Shown here one piece after another: positions 25,618-34,151 of a stretch of DNA of 64,000 bases. This DNA comes from Abiotrophia defectiva ATCC 49176. GTDB lineage: Bacteria > Bacillota > Bacilli > Lactobacillales > Aerococcaceae. Numbering within the stretch: position 1 is the first letter of the stretch; each line of letters begins with the position of its first letter. Both the position numbers and the translations under genes were made by a program. The notes under the pieces were generated by a model. That model searched no databases and was not told where the DNA came from. It saw nothing but the letters and a program-made list of their open reading frames with translations. The stretch is from NCBI RefSeq assembly GCF_000160075.2, contig NZ_KI535340.1, positions 339,220-403,219 on the forward strand. The letters are read 5' to 3'.

Positions 25618-27084
25618 ATGTTAAGTCCCTTACAGCCCTTTCGGGTTCGGCAGCAAGCGCCCTTGTCCCAGCTACAGCAGGTGACCCTGCGCCAATGCTA
25701 TCAGCCTGTTATCGGCACGGTGGGGCTAGCCTTCTATCTGTCTTTAACAGATTACGCAGGAGCGGACGGTACCTGGAGCCCGGCGGTCATGCATGCTAGT
25801 CTGATTGATCAACTGCAAGTTTCGCCGGCCGACTTAAATCAAGCCCGTGGTTACTTGGAGGCCTTGGGCTTACTCAAATCCTATCAACCTAAAAAGGTCC
25901 AGGGCAATGCCCAGACTCAATTAGTGTCCTATGAAGTCATAGCGCCACTTGAGGTGGGGAGCTTCTTGCAGCACCCCCTTTATGCGGCTCTGCTGATGAA
26001 TAAGATTGGGGATCAAGCCTTCTATCGCTTGATGCGCCGCTTTGAATGGGAAGAAATGGATGCCAGCGAGTATGTGGAAGTAACCCAGTCCTTCAGTCAG
26101 GTCTTCGACTATCCATCAGACCAAGCTATCAAAGACGCGCAGAACCAGGATGCTTTATCTGGATCCTACCGTCAGCAGACCGCCCCTAATCCAGCAGAAG
26201 CCAGCTTGGACCAAGAGAGTCAGGATAGTTTCCGTTATGGTCAGGTTCTGGATAAACTAGAAGCGGCTCAAGTCAATAGCCGACTCTTCACGCGGGAACT
26301 GCGCCAGCAAATGGCTAGTCTCCATCAAGTCTATGGCTTTAACGAGGAGCAAGTGGCGACAGTCATTAAATTGGCCTACCAAGACCAGACGGAACAAATT
26401 GCCATGGATCAATTACCGAGTCTGGCTAAGCGTTATAAGGCTAGCCTAAGCAGCAAGGAATCGGCTGCTAACCAAGCTGGCCAGCTCAAAGACCAGATTC
26501 AAGCCCGCGCCCAAACCTTGCGGGAACAAGGCCAATATAGCAATAATCAGGCACAAATTATTGCCACGGCGGAGATTTTGCCACCGCTGGCCTTTCTCAA
26601 GCAAGTCAAACAGGCCAAGGGTGGTATCCGGAGCGACCAAGAAGGCTATAACCTAGAAGCTGCTTTGGATAAGGTCAAATTGTCGCCTGCCATTGTCAAC
26701 CTAGCTGTCTATTACCTCTTGGTCATGGAAGGGCGCGACCACCTTTACAAGTCTAATTTCGAAAAATTACTGGATGAATGGCAGCAAAAGGGGATTAAAG
26801 AAGTCCACCAAGTCTTTCGCTATATCGAAGACAAGCGCCAGGCCCAAGCCAAGAAGGCTAGCCAGGAGTCGGGACGTCCTTATGGTCGGACCCACAAGGG
26901 GGTCGGGGCCCATCAGCGTCAAGAAGTGGTGCCATCGTGGTTAGCCAAGCAACGCCAAGAAGGCCAAGATTCAGGGCAAGCATCCAATCAGGCCCAGCCT
27001 GATGCTAGCCCAACTGCTAGTCAAGCCACCCAGACCTTCGTCAATCCATTTAAGAAAGGGTCAGCCCAGGAGCTAGACCACTAG
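25618..27084 (+). CDS. dnaB: Replication initiation and membrane attachment protein DnaB
   Basis: 488 aa, AGAAAGGAGG before ATG. The N-terminal winged-helix part has LRQCYQPVIG, which is typical; the C-terminal DnaB/DnaD domain (about 330-410) ends in the NFEKLLDEWQQKGI-type motif. A Q/S/A-rich disordered tail follows. It acts as primosome component and helicase co-loader with DnaD and DnaI. This is the Gram-positive DnaB, not the replicative helicase. Confidence 0.92.
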   Translation: MLSPLQPFRVRQQAPLSQLQQVTLRQCYQPVIGTVGLAFYLSLTDYAGADGTWSPAVMHASLIDQLQVSPADLNQARGYLEALGLLKSYQPKKVQGNAQTQLVSYEVIAPLEVGSFLQHPLYAALLMNKIGDQAFYRLMRRFEWEEMDASEYVEVTQSFSQVFDYPSDQAIKDAQNQDALSGSYRQQTAPNPAEASLDQESQDSFRYGQVLDKLEAAQVNSRLFTRELRQQMASLHQVYGFNEEQVATVIKLAYQDQTEQIAMDQLPSLAKRYKASLSSKESAANQAGQLKDQIQARAQTLREQGQYSNNQAQIIATAEILPPLAFLKQVKQAKGGIRSDQEGYNLEAALDKVKLSPAIVNLAVYYLLVMEGRDHLYKSNFEKLLDEWQQKGIKEVHQVFRYIEDKRQAQAKKASQESGRPYGRTHKGVGAHQRQEVVPSWLAKQRQEGQDSGQASNQAQPDASPTASQATQTFVNPFKKGSAQELDH

Positions 27085-27096
27085 AGGAGGAATCTT

Positions 27097-28035
27097 ATGG
27101 AGACAATCCAAGACGTCATGCGTCAGATTATGAACCAGCCCCATCTGCAAGAAATTTATGAGCAGGCAGTGGCCTTGGTCCGCCAGGATGAAGCCATTCA
27201 AGCCTTCCTCCAAGAACATCAAGCAGAATTAAGCGGGGAAATGATTCAAAATTCCCTGTCCAAACTCAATGAGTTTCGCCTAGAACGTCGGGCTATTGAG
27301 GCAGGCGAGGCAGGGACTAACCCAGGCTACCAGCCGGAATTATTCATTAACCATAATTTTATTGATGTCCGCTATAAGCCAACCACCGATTACTTGGCCA
27401 GTCTCAAGGCCCGTCGCCAAGCCGCTAATTTAGATAACCGCATGATGGCGGATGATGTCCGCCAGGCTCATTTGGCTGATTACATCATTGATTCGCCAGA
27501 ACGTCAGGCCTTAATCAATGCGGTGACGCAATTTATGCAGACCTATCACCAAGACCCAAAATCAGCACAAGGTCTCTATATTACGGGTCCTTATGGGGTG
27601 GGTAAGACCTATTTATTGGGGGCTTTGGCCAATCATTTGGTGGAAGAAGAGGGCGCAACTGTGACTTTCTTACACTTCCCAACCTTTGCTTCTGATATGC
27701 GGGCTTCTATTCGGGACAATAGCACCCAAGCCAACTTGGATAAGGTCAAGCAGGTGGATGTCTTAATGCTAGATGACATGGGCGCCGAGTCTGATCCGTC
27801 GGGCTGGGTGCGAGACGAAGTCTTGGCCATTATTCTAGAGTATCGTATGCGGGAATCGTTACCGACTTTCTTCACTTCCAACTTCTCTCTGAGAGAATAC
27901 GAAGAAGTCCTGACCTACAACCAAAAAGGCATTAGCCTAGCTAAGGCAGGCCGTATCATGGAGCGAGTTCGTTACCTAGCTCGTGAAATCACCCTCGATG
28001 GGCCAAACCGCCGCCAACTCAAACGGCAAGGATAA
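27097..28035 (+). CDS. dnaI: Primosomal helicase loader DnaI
   Basis: 312 aa. The N-terminal helicase-binding region (about 1-110) is followed by an AAA+ domain with Walker A GPYGVGKTYL, Walker B VLMLDDMGAES and sensor region FFTSNFSLREYE. It loads the replicative helicase. 12 nt after dnaB. Confidence 0.95.
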   Translation: METIQDVMRQIMNQPHLQEIYEQAVALVRQDEAIQAFLQEHQAELSGEMIQNSLSKLNEFRLERRAIEAGEAGTNPGYQPELFINHNFIDVRYKPTTDYLASLKARRQAANLDNRMMADDVRQAHLADYIIDSPERQALINAVTQFMQTYHQDPKSAQGLYITGPYGVGKTYLLGALANHLVEEEGATVTFLHFPTFASDMRASIRDNSTQANLDKVKQVDVLMLDDMGAESDPSGWVRDEVLAIILEYRMRESLPTFFTSNFSLREYEEVLTYNQKGISLAKAGRIMERVRYLAREITLDGPNRRQLKRQG

Positions 28036-28046
28036 GGAGTAAAGCA

Positions 28047-28253
28047 ATGAATCAACCAGAACCTAATGAACTGATCAAGCGTTATCGGATGACCCGCTTC
28101 CTTATGGTCATCGTCTTGGCTGTCCAACTATTTGTCCTGGCAGCCTACTACTTCAAGGAAAAGCAAACGGTCTTAGCCTTTCCTATGATTGTTAACAGCC
28201 TTTTCTTGGCTTTGGCCTTGACCCATTTGCGACATATTAAGCCTCGCGATTAA
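28047..28253 (+). CDS. Small two-helix membrane protein
   Basis: 68 aa with two hydrophobic helices (about 14-34 and 41-60) and charged ends. AAGGAGTAAAGC precedes the ATG. It is the last gene of the nrdR operon, 11 nt after dnaI. No recognisable family; function unknown. Confidence 0.7.
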   Translation: MNQPEPNELIKRYRMTRFLMVIVLAVQLFVLAAYYFKEKQTVLAFPMIVNSLFLALALTHLRHIKPRD

Positions 28254-28270
28254 GCCAATCAATTCCTTTT

Positions 28271-28300
28271 AGCCCCGTTCTGCTTGAACTGGGCTTTTTT
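28271..28300 (+). terminator. Terminator of the nrdR-dnaB-dnaI operon
   Basis: AGCCC.GTTC / GAAC.GGGCT stem with one internal mismatch, 5-nt loop, then TTTTTT. Confidence 0.85.
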
Positions 28301-28375
28301 CTTATGTTCAGGGCTTGTCTGATGGACTCAAGTTACATACAATAGAAGTAAGAAAAAGCAAGGAGTGGATGTCAG

Positions 28376-28774
28376 ATGAAGGTCTTGGTGACAGGGCATG
28401 GGGGCTTTGCCTTAGGCATGGCGGCAGCCAGTAGGATGATTGTTGGTGACCAGGAGCTTATCGACTGGTTGCCTTTTGAGGAAGGCACCAATCTCAGTGA
28501 CTACCAAGCTCAAATCGCAGCTAGAGTCGAGAGGCATGGGGAAGAAGGTTTGTTGATTTTAACGGATTTTAAAGGCGGCACCCCCTTTAATGTCAGCATG
28601 CTGCTGTCTCAGGGGCATCCACAAGTCGCTGTTCTGGCAGGAACGAATTTGGCCATGATTTTAGAAGCCATTGATCAGGCACCTACAGCAAGTTCAGTGA
28701 CTGACTTGGCGGATCACTTAGTGGTCATAGGACGCCAAGGTCTGCTTAAGGGAGTTTTGCAGGCGCGGAACTAG
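28376..28774 (+). CDS. Stand-alone mannose-family PTS EIIA protein
   Basis: 132 aa. Man-type EIIA fold: VTGHGGFALGM with phosphorylatable H8, and LTDFKGGTPFN. No EIIB, EIIC or EIID genes are adjacent; it has its own terminator-like hairpin and is followed by a LacI-type regulator in the same direction. It may serve a PTS encoded elsewhere or act in regulation. AAGGAGTGGATG precedes the start. Confidence 0.85.
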   Translation: MKVLVTGHGGFALGMAAASRMIVGDQELIDWLPFEEGTNLSDYQAQIAARVERHGEEGLLILTDFKGGTPFNVSMLLSQGHPQVAVLAGTNLAMILEAIDQAPTASSVTDLADHLVVIGRQGLLKGVLQARN

Positions 28775-28845
28775 GCTTCCTTATCATGAGCGGCCTCTAG
28801 CTTCTAAATTTATTTCCTAGTAAATTCATAGTAATTTCCTAAAAA

Positions 28846-28880
28846 AATACCTGCTTTTAGTCGCAAGAGCAGGTTATTTT
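28846..28880 (+). terminator. Terminator after the EIIA gene
   Basis: CCTGCTTTT / AAGAGCAGG stem (one G-T) with a short loop, A-run before and TTATTTT after. A TATAAT at 28885-28890 directly follows and probably starts the next transcript. Confidence 0.7.
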
Positions 28881-28924
28881 AGTGTATAATAGGGAAGAAT
28901 ACACTGGCAAATCGATGGAGAGGA

Positions 28925-29887
28925 GTGGACATTATCGCAACGCTGAAAGACGTGGCAAAGAAGGCCAATGTCTCTAAAATGACGGTCTCTCGGGTAATCA
29001 ATCACCCCCAACTGGTGACGGATGAACTCAAGCAATTGGTCTATCAGGCCATGGAAGAACTCAATTATCGACCTAATATGGCGGCCAAGGCTCTAGCTCA
29101 GAATCGGACCCTGATTGTTAAGGTCTTGATTCTGGAAGAAATGGACGCGACAGAGCCTTATTATATGAACCTCTTATCTGGGATTGCCAAAGGTTTAGAT
29201 AAGTACCAATACTCCCTCCAACTCATGACGGAGAACACCATTGATACGGGGAATAGTGATGGTTATATTATCACCGGCATGCGAGAGTCCGATTATGAAT
29301 GGATTCGCAAAATCGACAAGCCGCTTATTCTCTACGGGGAGAATACCTACGGGGTGCCTTTTGTTGATTCTGATAACCGGCAGGCTGAATTTAAGGCCAC
29401 CGAGTATGCCTTTAAAAAAGGCTATGACCACATTATCTTTGTTGGGATTGACGTACCGGAATACTTCGAGCGCCAGCGGGAGCAAGGCTATCAAGACGCT
29501 CTGGCGCAACATCCAGATCACACGGCGCAAATTCACCGCATTCGGAATTCTTCGACCGCAGCGGCAGAACTGGTTGAACGTCTGGACGCGCATTTGGAAC
29601 CTAACACTTGCTTTGTTTGCGCCTCAGACCGCATTGCCTTAGGCATTCAGCGGGGCCTTAAGTCACTGGGTAAGTCCATGCCTGACGATGTGGGGGTCAT
29701 TGGCTTCGATGGGGTCTTCTTAGACCAGATTGCTAGCCCGCAGCTGACGACTATGAAGCAGAAAGTCTTGGACATGGGGATTGCCTGTGTGGAACAGCTC
29801 ATGCGCTTAATTGAGGGAGAAAGCCTCAAGGAAAGGGCCTGCTACTTTGAAGCAGATTTGGTGGAACGAGGCTCGACACGAGCCTAG
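28925..29887 (+). CDS. LacI-family transcriptional regulator
   Basis: About 320 aa. N-terminal helix-turn-helix TLKDVAKKANVSKMTVSRVI with hinge helix NMAAKALAQNRT, then a periplasmic-binding-like effector domain. The start is unclear: GTG 28925 almost touches the ribosome site GGAGAGGAG, while the family-like start (ATLKDVA) would need the non-standard codons ATT 28931 or ATC 28934, which are spaced better. No sugar genes follow except the upstream EIIA; the target is unknown. The next gene is sortase. Confidence 0.88.
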   Translation: MDIIATLKDVAKKANVSKMTVSRVINHPQLVTDELKQLVYQAMEELNYRPNMAAKALAQNRTLIVKVLILEEMDATEPYYMNLLSGIAKGLDKYQYSLQLMTENTIDTGNSDGYIITGMRESDYEWIRKIDKPLILYGENTYGVPFVDSDNRQAEFKATEYAFKKGYDHIIFVGIDVPEYFERQREQGYQDALAQHPDHTAQIHRIRNSSTAAAELVERLDAHLEPNTCFVCASDRIALGIQRGLKSLGKSMPDDVGVIGFDGVFLDQIASPQLTTMKQKVLDMGIACVEQLMRLIEGESLKERACYFEADLVERGSTRA

Positions 29888-29960
29888 GCTCTTTTACTAC
29901 CTATTTAGACGGCGACATGTTAAACTAAGAATGATAAGTACCTAGAGGGGGATATAGAAT

Positions 29961-30812
29961 ATGACGGAAGAACGGATGACGCGGACAGAGCGCATGCGTC
30001 AAGAGAAAAAGCGGGGTAAGAAGCCGGCCAAGGCTGAAAAACCAGCTAAAGAAGCAAAAGTAAAGAAAGAGAAGCCGCAAAAACAAGGCAAGAAGAAGCG
30101 TAAGGGTGGCTTCTCTTGGCGGATTTTCCTAGCAGTTCTGCTCTTCTTAGCAGCAGCGGTACTCTTCTTATTGGATCCAATTAAGAACTACTTGGTACGC
30201 CAAGGTCAAGAAACCAACGCCGTGACGGAATTAAACCGTGACAAACGGGCTGAAATTGAGTCCAATGAGAAGAAGGACGTTAACTATGACTTTGGAGTCA
30301 TCAAGCCATTGAATCCTTATGACGTAATTGCAAGTGGGGTTAACCCTAAAGACCTACCAACAGTCGGTGGGGTAGCCATGCCAGATGTCGGCATGAACTT
30401 GCCAATTTATAAGGGTGTGACCAACGAGGGGATGTACTTAGGGGCAGGGACCTTGATGCCTAACCAGAAGATGGGGGAATCCAACTACGCCATTGCTAGT
30501 CACCACTCCATCCACAAGGGCTTATTGTTCGAACCTTTAATGCACGCTAAGGTGGGTCAAGCCGTCTATCTAACAGACTTGGATAAGGTTTATAAATATG
30601 AAATCAACTATATTGATGAAGTAGACCCAAGCCGAGTTGACTTGATTGAGCCAACGGCCAATCCTATCTTGACCATGGTAACCTGTGATTCTTCATTAAC
30701 CATGCGGGTTGTAGTACAAGCTAAATTAGTGGATACTAAGCCGATTGAAGAAGCAACTTCTGAAATGGTTAAGGCCTTCGAAGCTAAACAAACCATTCCA
30801 ACTAATAACTAA
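29961..30812 (+). CDS. srtA: Class A sortase
   Basis: 283 aa. A ~50-residue Lys-rich cytoplasmic tail, one membrane helix (about 53-72), then the sortase barrel. The catalytic triad is visible: H181 (ASHHS), C242 (TMVTCDS) and R249 (TMRVVV). It cleaves LPxTG proteins between T and G and links them to lipid II. The only LPxTG protein in the window is the 3061-aa protein at 51838-61023. The tail, with repeated KPAK/AKVKKEK, is longer than in S. aureus SrtA. Confidence 0.93.
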   Translation: MTEERMTRTERMRQEKKRGKKPAKAEKPAKEAKVKKEKPQKQGKKKRKGGFSWRIFLAVLLFLAAAVLFLLDPIKNYLVRQGQETNAVTELNRDKRAEIESNEKKDVNYDFGVIKPLNPYDVIASGVNPKDLPTVGGVAMPDVGMNLPIYKGVTNEGMYLGAGTLMPNQKMGESNYAIASHHSIHKGLLFEPLMHAKVGQAVYLTDLDKVYKYEINYIDEVDPSRVDLIEPTANPILTMVTCDSSLTMRVVVQAKLVDTKPIEEATSEMVKAFEAKQTIPTNN

Positions 30813-30818
30813 ACAAAA

Positions 30819-30850
30819 AGAAACCCCAGACATCCTGTCTGGGGTTTCTT
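30819..30850. terminator. Bidirectional terminator between srtA and copY
   Basis: AGAAACCCCAGACA / TGTCTGGGGTTTCT perfect 14-bp stem with a 3-nt loop, flanked by A-run and T-rich sequence. Confidence 0.92.
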
Positions 30851-30860
30851 ATCTTATAGG

Positions 30861-31328
30861 CTAGCTAGCATGATGATGGTGACATTGGCAGGCACCAGGT
30901 GGGCACTGACAGGCAACCGCTTGGGGAGCCGACTTGATTTGTTCTTGGAGCTGGTCAATTAGAGCCTGACAGTCAGCCTGGCTGAGGGGATTAGTAGCCA
31001 GCAGGTGGGCTAGATAACGAGCCCGTGATTTTGTACAAATAGGCTCTAGGGCAGATTGCAGGCGGCCTAGTGCGGCCTCTTCTTGACTAATGGTAGCATG
31101 AAACTGGAAGGGACTTGTGTCCTGGGCTTTATCCAGGTAGCCCTTTTGGATTAAGCGTGAGAGTAGGGACTTAATGGTCCCCACCTTCCAGTCGGTGCTG
31201 GCAGACAGGGTATCAATAAGCTGGCGGCTGGTAATACCAGGTTGCGTCCAAACGACACGCATGAGACGCCATTCAGCTTCACTAATGTGAGGATGATCTA
31301 GCTTGGCTTGAGTGAGTGTATCCGTCAT
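30861..31328 (-). CDS. copY: CopY-type copper-responsive repressor
   Basis: 155 aa from the ATG at 31328, chosen because GAAGGGAG lies just upstream and the family starts shortly before ISEAEWRLMRVVW. BlaI/MecI-like winged helix (about 12-80), and a C-terminal metal-binding tail CQCPPGACQC (CxCx4CxC, as in Enterococcus CopY) followed by HHHH. Zn-bound CopY binds DNA; Cu(I) releases it. No copA, copB or copZ gene is next to it, so its targets are elsewhere. Confidence 0.9.
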   Translation of the reverse strand: MTDTLTQAKLDHPHISEAEWRLMRVVWTQPGITSRQLIDTLSASTDWKVGTIKSLLSRLIQKGYLDKAQDTSPFQFHATISQEEAALGRLQSALEPICTKSRARYLAHLLATNPLSQADCQALIDQLQEQIKSAPQAVACQCPPGACQCHHHHAS

Positions 31329-31354
31329 AGGCGTGCTCCCTTCTGTAAATAAAT

Positions 31355-31364
31355 TACACTTGTC
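31355..31364 (-). promoter_or_regulatory. cop box (CopY operator)
   Basis: TACACTTGTC matches the cop box TACAnnTGTA at 9 of 10 positions counting the two free bases. It sits at the predicted transcription start of copY, suited to autorepression. Confidence 0.65.
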
Positions 31365-31371
31365 ATCTACT

Positions 31372-31400
31372 AGTCTAGAGGCTGGCCTCTGGCTTGTCAA
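31372..31400 (-). promoter_or_regulatory. Promoter of copY
   Basis: On the minus strand: TTGACA, 17-nt spacer, TAGACT. Confidence 0.75.
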
Positions 31401-31481
31401 GCAAGGAGCACAAGATATAGCGCTGAGCCAACTGGCCAGGCTTGAATTAGCCTGATTTAGCTAGGGTAGACAGGCTTTTCA

Positions 31482-31529
31482 ACACTACATCTTGTGTTGT
31501 CTAGAGGAATCGTGCACTAAATGTTGGGG
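31482..31529 (+). promoter_or_regulatory. Pair of NrdR boxes upstream of nrdI
   Basis: Box 1 ACACTACATCTTGTGT (31482-31497) closely fits the NrdR consensus; box 2 GCACTAAATGTTGGGG (31514-31529) is a weaker copy. Starts are 32 nt apart, about three helical turns, the usual NrdR pair spacing. They lie just ahead of the promoter at 31538-31565. Confidence 0.8.
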
Positions 31530-31537
31530 CTTAGGGC

Positions 31538-31565
31538 TTGTTTTTCGTCCCAGATATGGTAAGAT
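31538..31565 (+). promoter_or_regulatory. Promoter of nrdIEF
   Basis: TTGTTT, 16-nt spacer, TAAGAT, about 38 nt before the nrdI start. Confidence 0.6.
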
Positions 31566-31603
31566 AGAACATGTTGAAAAATCTATTGAAGGAGGTGTTG
31601 AAA

Positions 31604-31969
31604 TTGCTAGTGGTCTACCTATCCATCACGGGTCAAACGCGTAAGTTTGTCCATAAATTAGACTATCCCTTGTTGGAGATTACTCCAGACTCCGTCTTCA
31701 CTGAAGTCCAAGAACCCTATATTGTGGTCGTACCGACTTATGAGAAGGAAGCAACCGAGATAGTGAATGAATTTATCGAAGTAGGCAATAACCGCCATTA
31801 TTTTAAGGGCGTTGCCGGTGGTGGGAACCGTAATTTTAATACCTTATTTGGTTTTACAGCCAAGGATTTAGCCCGAGATTATCAAGTGCCCCTCTTGCAC
31901 TTATTTGAATTTCAGGGGTCCGAAAATGATGTTAATAAATTGAAAGAGCAGGTGGAACAACTTGGATAA
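31604..31969 (+). CDS. nrdI: Class Ib ribonucleotide reductase flavodoxin NrdI
   Basis: 121 aa from the TTG at 31604, chosen because GGAGGT lies 7 nt before it and the protein then starts LVVYLSITGQTRKF as in the family; the upstream ATG at 31571 would add a tail and lies too near the promoter. FMN-binding loops SITGQT and GGGNRNF. It activates the Mn form of NrdF. The stop overlaps nrdE by 8 nt. Confidence 0.93.
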   Translation: MLVVYLSITGQTRKFVHKLDYPLLEITPDSVFTEVQEPYIVVVPTYEKEATEIVNEFIEVGNNRHYFKGVAGGGNRNFNTLFGFTAKDLARDYQVPLLHLFEFQGSENDVNKLKEQVEQLG

Positions 31970-34139
31970 ACCAGTCTTAAAGAGTCGTCCGACTGAAGTC
32001 ACTTACTTCAAACTCAATAATGAATTAAACCGTCCTGTTGATGGGAAAATCCCTCTCAACAAGGACCGGGAAGCCGTGCGTGCTTATTTCCTAGAGCACG
32101 TTAACCCTAACACGGTCTTCTTCTATTCTTTGGAAGAGAAGATTAACTACTTGGTAGATAACGACTTTATCGAACGGGAATTCATAGAGAAATACCCAAT
32201 GGAGTTCATTAAGGAGCTGATTTCCAGCACCTATAAGATGAAGTTCCGCTTCAAGTCCTTCATGTCTGCCTTCAAATTCTATACCCAGTATGCCCTACGG
32301 ACTAACGATGGGGCCCGCTACCTAGAGCGCTATGAAGACCGGATTGCTTTTTGTGCTCTCTTCTTAGCAGACGGGGACCAAGAATTAGCCGTTCGCTTGC
32401 GAGATGAAATGATTAGCCAACGCTATCAACCCGCAACCCCAACTTTCTTGAATGCAGGGCGTAAGCGCCGTGGGGAATTAGTATCTTGCTTCTTGATTCA
32501 AGTATCTGATGATATGAACTCAATCGGGCGGACCATTAACTCAGCCCTACAACTGTCTCGAATTGGTGGTGGGGTAGGGGTTAACCTATCCAACCTACGT
32601 GCTGCTGGTGACCCAATTAAGAAGATTGAGAACGCCTCTAGCGGGGTTGTGCCGGTGATGAAGCTCTTGGAAGATAGCTTTAGCTATTCCAACCAATTAG
32701 GCCAACGTAATGGAGCCGGGGCAGTCTACCTCAATGTCTTCCACCCAGATATTGTCTCCTTCCTATCAACCAAGAAGGAAAATGCGGATGAGAAGGTGCG
32801 GGTTAAGACCCTGTCTTTAGGAGTCGTGGTACCAGATAAATTCTACGAATTAGCTGCCAAAGATGAGCCTATGTACCTCTTCAGTCCATACGATGTGGAA
32901 CGCATCTATGGCCGTCCATTTGCCTATGTGGATATTACGGAAGAATACGACAACTTGGTCAACAACCCTGAGATCCGCAAGTCTAAGATTTCAGCACGTG
33001 ATTTGGAAAATGAAATTTCTAAACTCCAACAAGAATCTGGCTACCCATATATCGTCAACATCGACACGGCTAACCGGGCCAACCCAATTGATGGGACCAT
33101 TACCATGTCTAACCTCTGTTCTGAAATCCTTCAAGTTCAACGGCCAAGCCACATTAACAACCGTCAAGAGTTTGAAGTCTTAGGGACCGACATTAGCTGT
33201 AACTTGGGTTCAACTAACATTCCAAACATGATTGAATCACCTGACTTTGCTTCATCGGTGGAGACTGCGGTTCGAGCCTTGACCTATGTCACCGACCACT
33301 CTAACATTGAAGCAGTGCCAACGGTTAAGCATGGGAATGATTTGGCTCATACCATTGGTTTGGGCGGCATGGGCTTGCATACCCTCTTCGCCATCAACCA
33401 AATGGAGTATGGCTCACCAGAGTCAGTTGAATTGACTGAAGCCTACTTCTATGCCCTCAACTACTACACTTTAGTAGCTAGCAACAAGATTGCTAAGGAA
33501 CGTGGCAAGAGTTTTGACAACTTCGAGAATTCTAAGTACGCGACAGGTGAGTACTTCGATGCTTATATCCAAGCACCTTTCCAAGTGACCTCTGAAAAGG
33601 TGGCTGCCATCATGAGCAAGGTGGCACTGCCAACAGCAGATGACTGGCGTGCCCTCAAGGAAGCAGTAGCGGCTAGCGGCCTCTACCACCAAAACCGTCT
33701 GGCCATTGCCCCAACCGGCTCTATCTCCTATGTCAACGAGACCAGTGCCAGCTTGCACCCAATTACACGTCTGATTGAAGAACGTCAAGAGAAGAAGACA
33801 GGGAAGACCTATTATCCAGCGCCAATGCTATCCAATGAGACCCTGCCTTACTATAAATCAGCCTATGATACCGATATGCGTAAGGTCATCGACGTCTATG
33901 CGGCGGCCCAAAAACATATCGACCAAGGCATGTCCTTAACCCTCTTCATGCGTTCAGAATTGCCAGAAGGCATGTATGAGTGGAAAGAAGGCCGGACCAA
34001 CAAGATGACGACACGTGACCTTAACATCTTACGTCACTATGCTTGGAAGAAGGGCATCAAGTCCATCTACTATGTACGGACCTTTACGGAAAATAACGAC
34101 GAAGTCGGCAGCAACGAATGCGAAAGCTGCTCGATCTAG
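31962..34139 (+). CDS. nrdE: Class Ib ribonucleotide reductase large subunit NrdE
   Basis: 725 aa, TTG start overlapping nrdI. Catalytic regions: VSCFLIQVSDD (redox Cys), NLCSEIL (radical Cys with nearby N and E) and the second redox Cys in DISCNLGS. The C terminus ECESCSI is the swinging CxxC used for re-reduction. It lacks a long N-terminal ATP-cone, as expected for class Ib. No nrdH (glutaredoxin-like donor) is present in the operon. Confidence 0.97.
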   Translation: MDKPVLKSRPTEVTYFKLNNELNRPVDGKIPLNKDREAVRAYFLEHVNPNTVFFYSLEEKINYLVDNDFIEREFIEKYPMEFIKELISSTYKMKFRFKSFMSAFKFYTQYALRTNDGARYLERYEDRIAFCALFLADGDQELAVRLRDEMISQRYQPATPTFLNAGRKRRGELVSCFLIQVSDDMNSIGRTINSALQLSRIGGGVGVNLSNLRAAGDPIKKIENASSGVVPVMKLLEDSFSYSNQLGQRNGAGAVYLNVFHPDIVSFLSTKKENADEKVRVKTLSLGVVVPDKFYELAAKDEPMYLFSPYDVERIYGRPFAYVDITEEYDNLVNNPEIRKSKISARDLENEISKLQQESGYPYIVNIDTANRANPIDGTITMSNLCSEILQVQRPSHINNRQEFEVLGTDISCNLGSTNIPNMIESPDFASSVETAVRALTYVTDHSNIEAVPTVKHGNDLAHTIGLGGMGLHTLFAINQMEYGSPESVELTEAYFYALNYYTLVASNKIAKERGKSFDNFENSKYATGEYFDAYIQAPFQVTSEKVAAIMSKVALPTADDWRALKEAVAASGLYHQNRLAIAPTGSISYVNETSASLHPITRLIEERQEKKTGKTYYPAPMLSNETLPYYKSAYDTDMRKVIDVYAAAQKHIDQGMSLTLFMRSELPEGMYEWKEGRTNKMTTRDLNILRHYAWKKGIKSIYYVRTFTENNDEVGSNECESCSI

Positions 34140-34151
34140 GAGGCGTCAGAC

